Notes: generated by a model from the letters alone, not told the origin. A stretch of 64,000 nt of DNA from Heterostelium album PN500 (GCF_000004825.1 NW_008805065.1:1984001-2048000), one strand, 5' to 3'; counted from the first letter of the stretch, positions 1 through 12,794 are shown. Made by a program: numbers and translations.

Positions 1-556
1 ACACTAATTATTTTCTATAATTACAAAGATTTACAAAAGTTAGTTAACTAAACTAAAGTTAAAGATATTTTAATAAACAAATTGAAACATACTAAATATA
101 ATAAATTTATATTTTGATCTTTCTCTAATAATGATGAAATTAAATCTTTTTGTTCTATTTTAAATATTAATAAAGTTAGTTTCTTTAAATGATAAGTAAT
201 GCGTCATTCAATCGTGTTTTATTTAACATTACCATCATCATCTAAATAATCACTATCTAACTCATTTCTCTTTTGTCTTCTACTCATTTTATTTGTATTT
301 CTATTTATATATATTTAAATGTTGTTTAATATCTATTGTTTTATATGTTGCTTTATATTGATTGTGTTGTTTTTAATTAAAAAAAAATGAAGATCATTGA
401 GGTGACTCACCTATTTTAAGTTGTTTTTTTCATTTTTCAAATAATTTTAAAATTAAAGGTGAAAACCAAAAAGGCAAAATATTGATTTTTCAAATCAGTT
501 GGATTTTTGGACGAATCGATCGAAAAACAAATAATAATATTTGGAAATAGAGAGAT
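1..556. other. AT-rich 5' spacer
   Basis: No convincing coding region on either strand. The sequence is homopolymer-rich and very AT-rich, as expected of a dictyostelid promoter or spacer. The last 150 bases probably carry the promoter and 5' UTR of the gene that starts at 557. Confidence 0.6.
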
Positions 557-1838
557 ATGGATAAAATAGAAAGATACATGGAATCTGACACCAAAGAACC
601 ATTTATAGATAATAATTTTTGTTGGGTCTATACTTATCTACCTGGATTGAGATCAATGCATGAGAATGGCATTCAAGATATTCCACCAATTGCATTTCCT
701 TTGGAGTGTGACCTGAGAGAGATACAAACCAAATTGAAAACGGTGGACAGCTACATATCCACTCGTTACAATGTGGTGAAAATCAAGGAGAACTCGCATC
801 AGCGTGCAATGGAGTTGACACCCTACTTCAGGATGTCGTTCGACGAAGTCATTTGGTATCTGTCGAGCGATGGCGGAGTATACCTCTGCAAATCATATAA
901 CTGCTATCAGCTGTGTGCTCACTCCAAGGCAGAGTTTGACACACGGATTGCAATAGAGTCGTCGCTCTACTACAAGTTGGTGCGTGCCATTGGCTATGAA
1001 ACCAATGTAATGCGCAGTATGATAGTACCTCTCGTTCCAAAGTTGAAACTCGACAGCATCGAATCTCTCTACTTTCAATTCTATCTTGTCAAACCATTAA
1101 GAGAGTTATTATACGAAAGGTAAGTAATAAATAATAATAATTATTAGAAAAAAACAAAAAAACTGGAAAAAAATAGAAAGTTTTCAGAAAAATATCTAAA
1201 ATTACAATGTTTTTTTTCTCTTATCTATAACTAACTAAAATTTTACAATTACAAGTATATCAAATGAGTTTACAGGTACAAGAACAGTGATAGATGACTT
1301 TGTATGGTTTGGAACTGAAATTCCTGGTGTAAGAGAAGGTGGTACTTCCTATCACCAATATTTATCTGTACCACCTATTAAAAATCAAACGTCAAGAGAT
1401 TTAAATGAAATTAAATCACCAACTTCTTGTATACTTTTGGATGATGATAATTCAATTGAAGTTAAAGTTCAACATATTACAATGAAATCATTTTATTCTG
1501 ATCCAGTAAGTTTAAAAACTGTTAAAAAAACAAAAAACATTTGTTAATAATCATCTTGTTCCATTCATTCTTAGGCTCGTAATATAAATTGGTATTTAGG
1601 TAGTGATAATAAAGTTTATTATTCTGATGATTTTAAAGAGTTTAGATTAACTGCTAATTCAAAAGAGGAATTCGAAAGTAGAATTACTATAGAGGCATCT
1701 CTATGTGAGAAATTAAATACTCTAAAGATGGAAAATGCCAATATATCAAAAGAGATCATAGAACAAAACAAACATATAATGATAGATGAAGAGTTAAACT
1801 ACATTGATTACTATTTTCAAATCAACAACAATATATAA
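557..1838 (+). CDS. Protein with two tandem copies of an unrecognised ~130-residue domain
   Basis: I do not recognise the family. Three exons are proposed: 557-1119, 1283-1505 and 1575-1838. The second join keeps frame cleanly (donor GTAAGT at 1506, acceptor TTAG ending 1574). The first is less certain: the frame only works with the acceptor AG at 1281-1282, a few bases past a better-looking CAG. The product would be about 350 residues with no signal peptide or membrane segment. It contains the same domain twice: an N-terminal aromatic/PG motif (VYTYLPGLR; later VWFGTEIPGVR), a PPI motif, then a C-terminal block (WYLSSDGGVYL...KAEFDTRIAIESSL; later WYLGSDNKVYY...KEEFESRITIEASL). The two copies are clearly diverged, so the duplication is old. 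Exon 1 uses more G/C-ending codons than exons 2 and 3. It could instead be two adjacent genes, which is less likely because exons 2-3 have no good ATG. Confidence 0.65.
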
Positions 1839-2442
1839 AAATAAAATTTTTAATTAATATAAGATACAAAAGAACCTGCAGGAGTAATAATATTTTAATA
1901 AAAAAATGAACTTCCGTCATGAAATGTATCAATACTCTATCTCAATGAAAATACTCCGATTAATCTATCAACCTTAGTACTGCTATAACAATATATTGTT
2001 TAATATTTAAGAAAATTCATTTATACTTTTACAAAAACAAATATTTTAATGAGACAAAAGTTGTCATGTTAGAAGTTTTGAAACCACACATTTTCATCCT
2101 AATAAAAACTGTTATTAGTTCCATCTTTTTCAAAGAATTCTATCATAACTTGGAAAGTCTTTTGAAGTGTAGTGAAATAATCAGAATCAACTTATTGGAT
2201 CTTGTCAATATTTGTGGAGGTGAAATAGTTTAATAATATTTTATAATCATTAGTCAACTAGACAGATATTAAATCATTAGAATAAAATTAAAATTAAAAT
2301 AAATTTTTCAAAGTTCAACAAAAAACTAAATATGGTAATATTGTAAAAATCTTTATTTTTAATATTTTAAAAATTAAATAGGACAAACAAAACAATAAAC
2401 TATATCTATATTAAATATTTATTTTTTATATTTAACTTTGCA
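1839..2442. other. AT-rich spacer
   Basis: Intergenic stretch of about 600 bases without a supported gene. It is very AT-rich with scattered T and A runs, and I see no tRNA or clear repeat. Confidence 0.5.
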
Positions 2443-2892
2443 ATGTCATCACACAGCCATAGATTAACAGAAAGAGAAAAGATAAGTGTAATTATAGATT
2501 TGGATAATGGGTTGACACAAGAAGAGATTGGTTTAAAATATAATTGTAGTCACTCAACTGTTTCAAGATTAAAGAAAAAGTATGAAGAAACCAACTCTGT
2601 ACAGAACATTAAGCCTCCTGGTAGAAAGAGAGAATATAGTCTACAAGATGAACTCGATATTAAGAATATTTTCTTAAATAACTATTGTCCAACTTTAAAA
2701 GCAGTTAAAACAAAGTACAACGAAACATATCACAAATCACTTAGTGTCACTACCATTAGAAGAATAATGATAGATGCAGGACTGGTATACAGTAGTAGAA
2801 ACAAAAGAAAGAAACAATTATTAGATGCATCTAAAGCTGATACTACAAAACGTAGACAGGTGAAACATAGAACTAGGAGAACTACAAAGTAA
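2443..2892 (+). CDS. Tc1/mariner-type bipartite DNA-binding protein lacking the transposase catalytic domain
   Basis: A 149-residue protein. Residues 5-55 form a helix-turn-helix (LTEREKISVIIDLDNGLTQE...CSHSTVSRLKKKY), followed by a GR-type linker (PPGRKRE) and a second helix-turn-helix ending in SVTTIRRIMIDAGL (about 68-122). This order, HTH-GRKR-HTH, is the DNA-binding half of Tc1/mariner/pogo transposases. The DDE/D nuclease that should follow is absent: the frame ends in a basic tail after AGL and I found no continuing frame downstream. It is either a truncated transposon or a domesticated DNA-binding protein. The frame is open and starts from a good ATG, which is compatible with retained function but does not prove it. 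I could not assign terminal inverted repeats. Confidence 0.75.
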   Translation: MSSHSHRLTEREKISVIIDLDNGLTQEEIGLKYNCSHSTVSRLKKKYEETNSVQNIKPPGRKREYSLQDELDIKNIFLNNYCPTLKAVKTKYNETYHKSLSVTTIRRIMIDAGLVYSSRNKRKKQLLDASKADTTKRRQVKHRTRRTTK

Positions 2893-3602
2893 ATTTTAAT
2901 AATAGAATGATTTTATTTAAGTTCTAAGAACCAACACTAAACTGATTGGTTTAAAGTAGTACCAACCAAAGCTACTTAGTTCCTTGTTATTTCTAATTCA
3001 AAAAATATAAAAATAAAAAAATAAAATAAGTTTTGTTAAAAAGATAAAATATTCTTTTTTTGATAAAAATCAAACTTATATATATTATTAAAGAAGGTAT
3101 CAAAATTAAAAATTTATATTTCTAAAAAACATAACATTGTATCCGTTAATTTAAATAATAAAAAAGAAAATTAAAAAAATTCAATTTTGAAAATTTTTGA
3201 AAAATCATTCAATTTTTTTTTTCATATGATGATCATCATTGTTTAATAACGGTCATAACTAGTCAATTCAAATTATTATATTAAATAATTAGTTTATTTT
3301 AGTATAAAAGAAATTTCAATATATCTTTTTTTTTTTTTATTTTTGCACATTTTCTTAAAATAGAATAACAATCACAAACAATCACTTTTTTTTTTTAATT
3401 TATTTATTTATCATTTTTGTATATTATAAATAAAAATTAGATATATGTCAAATACCTAAGGAGATATAACATAATAGAATAATTAGAATAATCAAATAAT
3501 AAATAAAATAAACAAAACAGTGTTTAAATTATTGAAGATAATAATTAGAATAATCAAATAATAAAAAAAATAACTAATTAATTTTAATATATATTATAAA
3601 TT
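2893..3602. other. AT-rich spacer and promoter of the coiled-coil gene
   Basis: About 700 bases with no supported gene. A near-palindrome (GTTCTAAGAAC) at about 2920-2930 lies just after the HTH gene. The second half is a typical T-run/A-run dictyostelid promoter leading to the start at 3603. Confidence 0.5.
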
Positions 3603-6600
3603 ATGGCAACTGCAGAAGAAAAGGAATTTCTTTTGGGTGAGATTTCACAGGAGAAAGATCTACATCAAAAGACAATTGCTTGCTTCGAACAGGAGAGAGA
3701 AAAGAATGCAAAGTTGATCGAAGCGGTAAAGATGCTCAACGAGCAGAAAGATGCCACTCAACGTTACATCGAGGAGATTCAGCGGAACCTGTTGTCCGCC
3801 CAGAAAAAGTTGGTCGACGAACGAAAGAACGCTTCGGGATTCAACGAGCGATTGGCACAACTGGAGAGCGAGAAGTCGAGGGCGGTCGAACAGGCAGAGT
3901 CACTGACACATCAGCTGAAGGAATCGTCGATCAAGCTGCAAGAGGCCGACGATCTATTGCGCCTGATAAAACAGGAGAAGGGTGAAGACGAGGTGGTTGC
4001 GCGTGTCCTCGAGTTGCAGCGACAGATTGAGAGTGGCGCCAAAGAGAGTGGTGAGTTGCGCGAGCATAACCGACTGCTCGCTGAGGAGCGACGTTCCTTC
4101 GAGTTGAAGTGTGAGGAGTTCGAAGAGATGGTGCGTGAACTGCGCCAAACCATCGATCAAAACGAAACTCAAGTGGAAACCGACACAGAACTCCGGCTGA
4201 AATACGCACAGCTACTCACCAGTTTGGATGAAGAGAAAGTCAATCTTGACATTGCCAATGAAACCATCGATGAACTTCATGAAAAGTTGAGATTCTATGA
4301 ATCTGGTGGTGGTGATGGCGGTGATAGTGATGATAGAGTTAGTAATCATGAATTATTCCAACAACAACAACAACAGGAAGAGATTGAATCTTCAACTTCA
4401 ACTTCAACTTCTTCTTCAAGTACTTCAACTGTAATTAATCAACAACAACAACAACAACAACAGCAATTTAATGAACAAATAAGTGAGAAAGAAGCAAAGT
4501 TGAAAGAGGCATATGAAAGTTTGGTGGATGATAAGAAAGAACTTGAGAATATGATTGAACAATTGAAATTGGAATTACGTTCAGTTCAAGAGTTATGTTC
4601 AAAACAACATTCAACTACAACTACAACGACAACCGCAACTTCGACAGCGGTCAACGATGAAGAATTAAAGAAATTAAGAGAACAAATCAAACTTGAAAAA
4701 GAGAGCTCAATTGATTATCAAGTAAGTTATATTGATATCTATTTGATCAAAGCAATAAGAAAGAAGAATGACTAATTATTATCTTCTCTTTTAGACTAAA
4801 TTTGAAAGAACAACAAGACAATTGAATTTATTGAAATCATCGATGGAAGAGGAAGCAAAGAAGAATCAGGCAATTAAATCAGAGTTGGAGAGTAGAGTCA
4901 GTGAATTAACAGAGGAGCTTTCTCAACAACAGATAAGAGATACAAGATCGACACCAAACGAACAACATCAACTCCATTCACCAATCGTTCAAGAAGACAC
5001 AACCGATAACAACAATAACATCGATCAGGAATCAGTCGAAAGACTATTACAAATTGAAACTAAATATTTAGAGAGTTTAGATTCTATTAAGGATTTAACA
5101 ATTGTAAATATAAATAATAATAATAATAATAATAATAATTCTAAATATATATAAATACTAATCAATATCTTTTTCGAATTTAATATTACAGACATTGGAG
5201 AACGAAAGAGAGTTTATTAAGGATCTCACCGAGAAATATGAGTCCATGAAAAAAAAAAAACAATCTTTGAAGAAACAATTGAAGGAGTTGAAGGAAGATT
5301 ATATTAAGGTAGTGGAGAAACATACCGTTGAATTGGAGCAAAAGAATACATTAATTAATACATTAAACGAAAGAATTGAAATATTTACAAAGAGTATGTA
5401 GTAGTTTAAATTGATATTAATAACAACTTATATTAATACTTTTTTGTTTATTTTTTTATTTTATTGTAGATTATGAAAATACAGAGAATGTATTGGATAA
5501 ATATACGCTGTTGGAGATTGAATATGATAAATCTCTGAAAGAACTGGAAAAGAAACAGACACAAATCAATTTATTGTTGGAGAAGAATCATGAGCATTTC
5601 CAAGTGGATGAGCGAAACACCAAGCAAATCGAGGCACAAGAGAATGATTTACACCGACTGGCCAAGCTGAATAGCGAGCAAAGCGAGGAACTCGAAACGA
5701 TGCACCAACACTTTGAAACTATGAAGACACATCAAGCTGAATTACAAACACTTTACGATGAACAAGTGGAAACTAATAAGCGACTAAACGAACAACTTAA
5801 ATCTAAATCTCAACAACAATCTCAACAACAACAACAATCTCAACAACCACAACAACAGTTATCTGAGGAAATGGTGAAAGAGTGGAAATCAAAGGTTGAT
5901 CAATTGAATAATGAGGTCAATGGATATAAAGCTAGAATCAAAGCGATGGAGAGTGACCAAGAAGATCTCACTAGAACAAGAGAGGGATTGGCAGAGTTGG
6001 AGAGGGAGCTGGAATCTTTGGAGAACCAAGAAAAGTCAGCCAAACGATTGTTGGATGTTGCCAACAACGAGCTGGCAACACTGAAAGAGGAACTAAAGAT
6101 GACCAAAGAGGAAGCTGAAGTCGCCAAAGAGGAGCTGGAGATGCAAGAGGTGTTGGCCAGTGAAAGCCAAGAAAAGGTGGAGCTACTCGAGAAAGAAAAG
6201 TTGGAGTGGCAATCCGAAGAGAAGAGACTGATGGAGAACTCTGAACAACTGCAACAACAACTGCAACAACTTCAACTGCAACAACAACAACTATCTCAAG
6301 CTGCACTGGTACAAAGACACAAAGGTCATCATCGTGAAAACAGCTTAACGAAACTATTTACCAATGTCGCGGATACTGCTACCAACTCGCAGTCATCCGA
6401 TGAGTATAAACAGATGTACGATAAGCTGTTGCAGGAACACGAGGATTTGCAAAAGAAGTTGGTTCGACTGACCGTCAAGTACAATGCGGTCGAGAAGGAT
6501 TTGGAGATTTCGCAAGCAGAGCATGAACGCTACCTTAGGGTGATGCAAGACTACGATGTCAATCGTAAGGAGTTGAGAATGACCAAAGAGATCATTCAGC

Positions 6601-9600
6601 AGATCGGTGCGCACATGGCAGGGAAGGGAGAAGATCAACTGTTCAAAAAGATAGAAAAGACCTACAGCGATAAGCATAAGCGTTCCGTTAACTTTAGTGA
6701 CAACATAGAGTACTCTGATGTCTACACAAAGAATGTCATGCCATTCTTAAACACAGAACAAAAGGAGTTTGTCGGTAAAATTAAGAATCTTCAGCCAGAC
6801 TACAATATCGACCGATCGAAACTCTGGGAAAATACCAACAATAAGATCAGTTTTACTGATGATCTCGAAAGAGAATATGAAGACAATGATGGAGAAGAGG
6901 AAATCGATGATGTTATTATCCATGACGATGATAACGAAGAAGAAGAGGAATATGACGATGAAGATGTAGATCGTGAACTAGAATCAGAGATTGTTCTTAA
7001 TGAAGATAGTGAAGATGATCTAGTAGCTGATGATTTAATAGACGATGAATATGACGATGAAGCTGTAGATCGTGAACTGGAATCAGAGATTGTTATGGAT
7101 GAAGATGATGATGAATATGACGACGAAGCTGTAGATCGTGAATTGGAGTCAGAGATTGTTCTAAACGAAGACAGTGAAGAGGAATATCAAGACGATGAAG
7201 TGGGAGAGGAAGAGGAGGATGAACACCAAGAGTACAGTGAAGAGGAAGTACAAGAATATCATCGAATCCATGAAGAAATGGTGGAGAAACTAGAGACCTA
7301 CGAAAGAGAATTGGAATCGCTTGGTGCAACCGTTTCCTCTAACATCCAGGAGATTCAATCGCTACAGCAAGAGAAGAACTACCTCAATGATGTCGTAAGA
7401 GATGCCAACAAGGTCATCTGGTGTATTCTCGGTACTTTGTTGAATATGAATATGAAGATGTCGTCATCTTCCTCAGCTTCAGCTTCATCTTCGATGCTGC
7501 AGAGTGAAGAAGAGAATAACAGTGGTGACAGTGAAGGAGACAGCCAAGAGTATCCATTCGTTGCCAAACTCAAACAGAATATGAACAATCTCGAGAAGAC
7601 AGTTCAACAGATTGCAACTTTACAACCGGCAACCAATGTTAGCTCCACTCAGATGAAGCGTGATCTCGAGTTGTATGAACAGGAGAACAACAATCTGGTT
7701 GCAGAGATTCAGCTGCTCAAGAAAGATCAACTGTTGATGAAGCAATACATTGAGAATCTTGAGGAGCGTGCCGACGGTTTAGAGTCAAAGAACAAGCAAC
7801 ACCAGCTCTATCTGACTACCGAACTTCTTCCACTGTTGGCAGAGATCAACAACCAACTGGAGGTTGCCATCCAGCAACGAACCGACTTGGTCAAGCAACT
7901 CAAAGAGAGACAAGAGCGTATTGCCTATCTCGAGCAACAGAACCTCAATACCTCACAGGATCTCGAAGTTACCAAAACCGAATACCAAGTACTCTACGAT
8001 ACCTATGCTGCTACTACCACTATTGCCGAGGCGGTAAAGGAAGAGCACAACAAGAGTATCGAAAGTAAAGATAAGAAGCTGGCAGAACTACAGAGTCAGA
8101 TACTTCAACTGCAACAAGAGAATCAGAGCTATCGTGAGAAACAACATGCTTTGGACACCACAGCCAGCAGTGCAGAGCAGCATCAACAACTCCAACAAAA
8201 GTTGAACGAAGATCTCCAAAGAAACGAGAACGAGCGAAAACAACTACAAAGTGAAGTGGATAAGCTAAAGAATCAACTTGGTGATCAACAATCGAAACTT
8301 CATCAAACCAACTTGGAGTCACAACAAGAGATCGAAAGATTGAAACAACAATTAAGAGATCATCAAAATCAATTGGATACACCATTTGGAACTGGTGTAG
8401 TACATAATCAACAACAGCAACAGCAACAATCAACAAAGGAACAACAGCAACAATCAACAAAAGAACAACAACAAGTATCTCAACAAAAAGATAATAATTC
8501 AAATAATTTGAAATTGGATAATGATATTACCAATTTACTTAACTATACAAATCATATCATTAATAGCAATAGTAGTAGTAGTAGCAATTTGGCGGCATCG
8601 GCGGCATCGTTGTCGAATCTTCACAGAAGTAAAAGTTATAATGCACTTTCAACACCAATGTCTTCAAGCAAATCACAACCAACATTCACGCCACCACCAA
8701 ACATCTCCAATACTACAACTACTACAACTACAACTACAAGCAACAAATCAACTCCAAATCCAATGGGTGGCTATTCACAATATCTCGATGAATTAAGTGA
8801 TCAACACCACCAACAACACCAACATATTAATAATAATATTAGTAGCAGTGTAAACCAATCAATGTCAACTACATCAACATCAACTTCCAATAAGAAATAC
8901 TATCCAACATCAACGATTACCTCACCTCCAACAACCACTACTACCATAGTCCCAGATGTCGAATTGATAACCGGACACAACGCAACCATTAAGAGTATCG
9001 ATGATGTCCTCAATAACCAAGAGATTGAGAGACTCACCAATAGTAGTTCACCGATGTACTATGACCATTCAACACCTATTTCACCAATTGCGCCAACACG
9101 TGTTCTACCACAATCGACAACAACAACAGCTCCAACAGTATCACCTTTTGGTAATGCAATATTCGGATACTTTACTCCTTCCAACTCGACAACAGCAATG
9201 CCAGTAACTGTACATACATCACCAACAACAACCACTACAACAACACCAATATACACCTCACCTTTCAGAACTACAACAAAGCCACCAATATCCAATTCAT
9301 CTTCAACTCATCACCAATATCCAATGTCAGCAATTCATACACGATCGAAACCATTCACACAATACAGCTATAGCGGTAGCAATAACTATCGACACACCAA
9401 CGAGTCAAATGAATACAATAATAACTATAACGCATCGGGAAGTAATAATCTATTTGGATACAGTAACTCTGCACCTACAACACCATACAAACAACAAAGC
9501 AATAGACTATTCGCCAACCAACCTAATCAAACACAAGACTTATCAACCTCCTACTTTGACGAGCAACTAATGGAAAAACTCAAAGAAAAAGATGAAATCA

Positions 9601-9692
9601 TACATTATCACGAAAGAAACGAACTTTTACTCTTGAAATCACAACTAAAAGATTTGAAACATATATTAGATAAGACAACAATACAATCATAA
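3603..9692 (+). CDS. 1950-residue coiled-coil protein with acidic repeat and low-complexity tail
   Basis: Not recognised beyond structure. Four exons join in frame: 3603-4721, 4795-5103, 5192-5393 and 5470-9692, totalling 5853 nt. Heptad-rich Glu/Lys/Leu/Gln coiled coil runs almost from the start, broken by Gln and Ser/Thr runs. Around genomic 6700-6850 a non-coiled stretch (HKRSVNFSDNIEYSDVYTKN) leads into a very acidic region holding three copies of a 15-residue unit, YDDEAVDRELESEIV. Coiled coil resumes to about 8390; the last ~430 residues are Thr/Ser/Asn/Gln-rich, ending in a short predicted helix. The length and architecture suit a scaffold or tethering protein (golgin-, myosin-tail- or centrosome-like), but no diagnostic domain such as GRIP or actin-binding is visible. 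The gene ends only 107 bp from the stop codon of the convergent citrate synthase gene. Confidence 0.85.
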
Positions 9693-9799
9693 TAAAGAAA
9701 AAGATTATTTATAAACTTTAGTTTTGTTTTTTTTTTTTTGGTTTAATTATAATACTTTTTATTTTATTTTATTTATGTCAATTTATTAATGAATCATAT

Positions 9800-11566
9800 T
9801 TAAAACTTTTGGGCGGCGATCCATTCGGTGGTGACAGACTTGGGTCTCTCGATTGGGTGACCCAAAGCACGATCCCAAACCAAGGATGAAAGGACACCGA
9901 TAGCACGGGAAACACCGAACAAAACTGTGTAATAAGAGTGCTCCTTCATTCCGTAGTATTGGAGCAAGATACCAGAGTGGGCATCAACATTTGGCCATGG
10001 GTTCTTGGTCTTACCTTGCTTGGTAAGGACTGGTGGAACGACTTCGTAGATTTGTGAGACCAACTTGAAGAGTGGGTCGTTTGGAAGATGCTTAAGGGCA
10101 AACTCACGTTGGCAAGTGTAACGTGGATCGGTCTTTCTGAGGACGGCATGTCCGAAACCTGGGACGACACGACCAGCGTTCAAACCTTCCCAGACGAGTT
10201 CAGCCAACTTCTCGTTGGAGACTTCACCCTCACCGATTTGCTTCTTGAGGTTGAGTGTCCAGGTCAATACTTCTTGGTTGGCGAGACCGTGGAGTGGACC
10301 AGCCAAACCGCACATACCGGCAGCATAGGAGTAGTATGGATCTGAGAGAGCGGAACCGACCAAATGAGTGGTGTGGGCAGATACATTACCACCCTCGTGG
10401 TCAGTGTGAATAGTCAAATATAATCTCATCAACTCGTCAAACTCCTTGGAGTTGAAACCCAACAAACGATTGAAGTTGGCGGACCAATCGAGATTTGGAT
10501 CGATGGCTGGCATCTTTCCATCCTTGTAGGTTTGACGGTAGATAAGAGCGGCGATCTCTGGCAACTTGGCAATGATGTCCAAAGAGTCTTCCAAAGTGTG
10601 GACCCAATATTGATCCTTCTTCATACCCTTTTGGTACTCAGAGGCAAACTTGGAGTTGGTTTGGAGGGCCAAGATGGCGGCACCCAATTGGGACATTGGA
10701 TGCATATCCTTTGGGAACTTCTTGATCATCTCAGTGACAAAAGTTGGCAAACCAGAACGATTGGCCAACTCCTTGGAGAGCTGTTGGACTTGGTTGGTGG
10801 TTGGGATTTCACCGGTCAACAACAACCAGAGGATACCCTCTGGCAATGGTTCCTCTCCACCTGGAGCCTTTGGGAGCTTCTCTTGGCATTGTGGAATGGT
10901 GTAACCACGGAAAGTGATACCCAACTCGGCATCGAGCGATGAGGTCTCAGTGACCAATGCCTTGACCGATCTCATACCACCGTAGGCTTGAGCAACAGTG
11001 CATGTTCCAATAATCTTATCACCATGTTCAGCCTTCAATTGCTTGACTTGTTCGATCTTTCCTGGAATGATTTGAGCTAATCTTTCCTTTAAGGTTGGCT
11101 CAGCAGTTGAGAAATATCTAGCAAATTGCTGTGTGAAAAAAAAAAAAAAGTGAAAAAAAAAACAATAACAAATAATTTGTTTTCCAATCATGATTGAAAT
11201 AAATATGAAAGAAATGTTTATTAATAAAATGTACATTTAATTAATTAGATAATCACAATCATCATCATCATCATTTTTTATCATATTTTCAACTTCTTCC
11301 TTCCTTTCTGTGTTTGTTCTAGACTGATCTGATCCTATACAATTCTATCTTGTTTCATATCCTAATTGAAACTTATAATATTCTCTTTTTTGTTTTTGTC
11401 TTTTTCTTTTTTAGATTATTATTTGTTTGCATATGCATATGAAGTTGAAGTTGAAGTGAAGTTGAAATTGATGATTATAATAATGATGATTGTGATTTAT
11501 CATTAGTATTATTCAACAACCTACTCTGTTAAGAGCAACGCTACGTCTAAGAGTTGAAGTGAACAT
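9800..11566 (-). CDS. Citrate synthase, mitochondrial
   Basis: Condenses oxaloacetate and acetyl-CoA to citrate, the entry step of the TCA cycle. Two exons on the minus strand: 11566-11525 (14 codons) and 11128-9800, giving 456 residues. The short first exon encodes most of a basic, Ser/Thr/Arg-rich mitochondrial presequence ([14 protein letters not shown], then [11 protein letters not shown]). The catalytic triad is present: His294 in [10 protein letters not shown], His341 in GFGHAVL and Asp396 in NVDAHSG. Length and motifs match the eukaryotic mitochondrial type, not the bacterial or peroxisomal type. The 396-bp intron is long for this window. A frame open upstream of the second exon is only intron read-through (Phe/Ile-rich, no presequence), so the start at 11566 is preferred. 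Codon use is G/C-biased, as expected of a highly expressed gene. Confidence 0.95.
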
Positions 11567-12308
11567 TATTTGTTTATATACAATTATAATATTTAATATA
11601 TATTAAAATAAAAAATAAAATAAAACTGTAAAATATGAATCGAAAACAACACACTCTTATTATACTTTACTTTAGTAATTTTTTGTTGTATTTTTTTTTT
11701 AAAAAAATATATTTTATTTTAATTTTGTTTTTTTTTTTTTTGATTAATTCTTTTTCCACTTCAATTTCGTGTTGTTGTTAACTTCAAAAAATTGAAAAAA
11801 TCGTGACAAAAATTTAGCTGGTTCCATCACTATTTTTACATATGTAAAATATTTGAAAGTACTCTTTTTTTTCTAAACACTCAGTTCCCTTTTCATTTTT
11901 TTTTTATATCGAATGATCTGTTTTCCCAATCACAACTTTAGTTTCGTTAAATCATGATTTTTACTTAAACCAGGGGGCATAGAAACACGGAACATGCCAC
12001 AAAAAAATCGAAATAAATTAATTAATTAAGAAAGAACAGTCTACTAGTCAAACAATTAGTTGACTTTTTTGTTTTTCTTACTTACTAAAATATTTGTACA
12101 AACCTATAATATCTAGGGTTATAATTATATGATTAAATAAATAAAATAAAATGTAAATGGTTCCGAATTTCATATTTTTTGATTGTTTGAAAAAAAAAAA
12201 AAAAAAGTATTGAAAATTTTTAAATTGATTTTCATTCAATTTCGAAATCACTTAATGATCATTTTTTAATAAAGTTATTGTTAATTAATATAAGAAAAGG
12301 AATAGATA
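11567..12308. promoter_or_regulatory. Divergent promoter region, citrate synthase / methylmalonyl-CoA epimerase
   Basis: A spacer of about 740 bp between two divergently transcribed mitochondrial genes. It contains long A and T runs typical of dictyostelid promoters. I could not define individual sites. Confidence 0.5.
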
Positions 12309-12794
12309 ATGTTTCGTTTTGGATCAAGATTATTATATAGTGCAGCAGGTAGTGGTGGATTCGCAGGTGCCAAAGGTATCGTTGGAACCGTCGGTTTGGG
12401 TCGTTTGAATCACGTTGCAATTGCAGTGCCCAACATGGAGGAGGCCGCCACTATGTACCGTGATGTCATGGGTTGCAAAGTGAGTGAAGCCGTCGAACAG
12501 AAGGAACACGGTGTCTCCACTGTGTTTGTTGCACTCGAGAACACCAAGATCGAGTTGCTCCATCCGCTCGGTGAGAACAGCCCCATTGCAAACTTCCTCA
12601 AGAAGAACCCAGCCGGTGGAATTCACCATGTTTGCATCGAAGTCGACGACATTCACTCTGCCGTCAAAGTACTCCAAGAGAAACAGATTCGTATCATCGA
12701 TCCAAATCCAAAGATCGGTGCACACGGTAAACCAGTCGTTTTCTTACATCCAAAGTCATGCAATGGTGTACTTGTAGAATTAGAAGAGAAATAA
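12309..12794 (+). CDS. mcee: Methylmalonyl-CoA epimerase, mitochondrial
   Basis: Interconverts the (S) and (R) forms of methylmalonyl-CoA in propionate catabolism, feeding succinyl-CoA to the TCA cycle. Single exon, 161 residues. The first ~30 residues (MFRFGSRLLYS...) are basic and hydroxylated, consistent with a mitochondrial presequence. The rest is one vicinal-oxygen-chelate (glyoxalase) unit pair: RLNHVAIAVPN at the start, GGIHHVCIEVDD in the middle and GVLVELEEK at the end. These supply the expected metal ligands His35, His106/107 and Glu157. The pattern PNPKIGAHGKPVVFLHPKS is typical of this enzyme rather than of glyoxalase I. It is transcribed away from citrate synthase. Confidence 0.92.
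   Translation: MFRFGSRLLYSAAGSGGFAGAKGIVGTVGLGRLNHVAIAVPNMEEAATMYRDVMGCKVSEAVEQKEHGVSTVFVALENTKIELLHPLGENSPIANFLKKNPAGGIHHVCIEVDDIHSAVKVLQEKQIRIIDPNPKIGAHGKPVVFLHPKSCNGVLVELEEK

Noticed and set aside
8020-8502. Minus-strand 160-codon frame inside the coiled-coil gene
   Set aside because: It is a shadow of Gln/Glu-rich coding sequence on the plus strand with no recognisable domain.
10532-10942. Plus-strand frame opposite citrate synthase
   Set aside because: The minus strand encodes an intact conserved enzyme; the plus-strand reading is antisense noise caused by codon bias.
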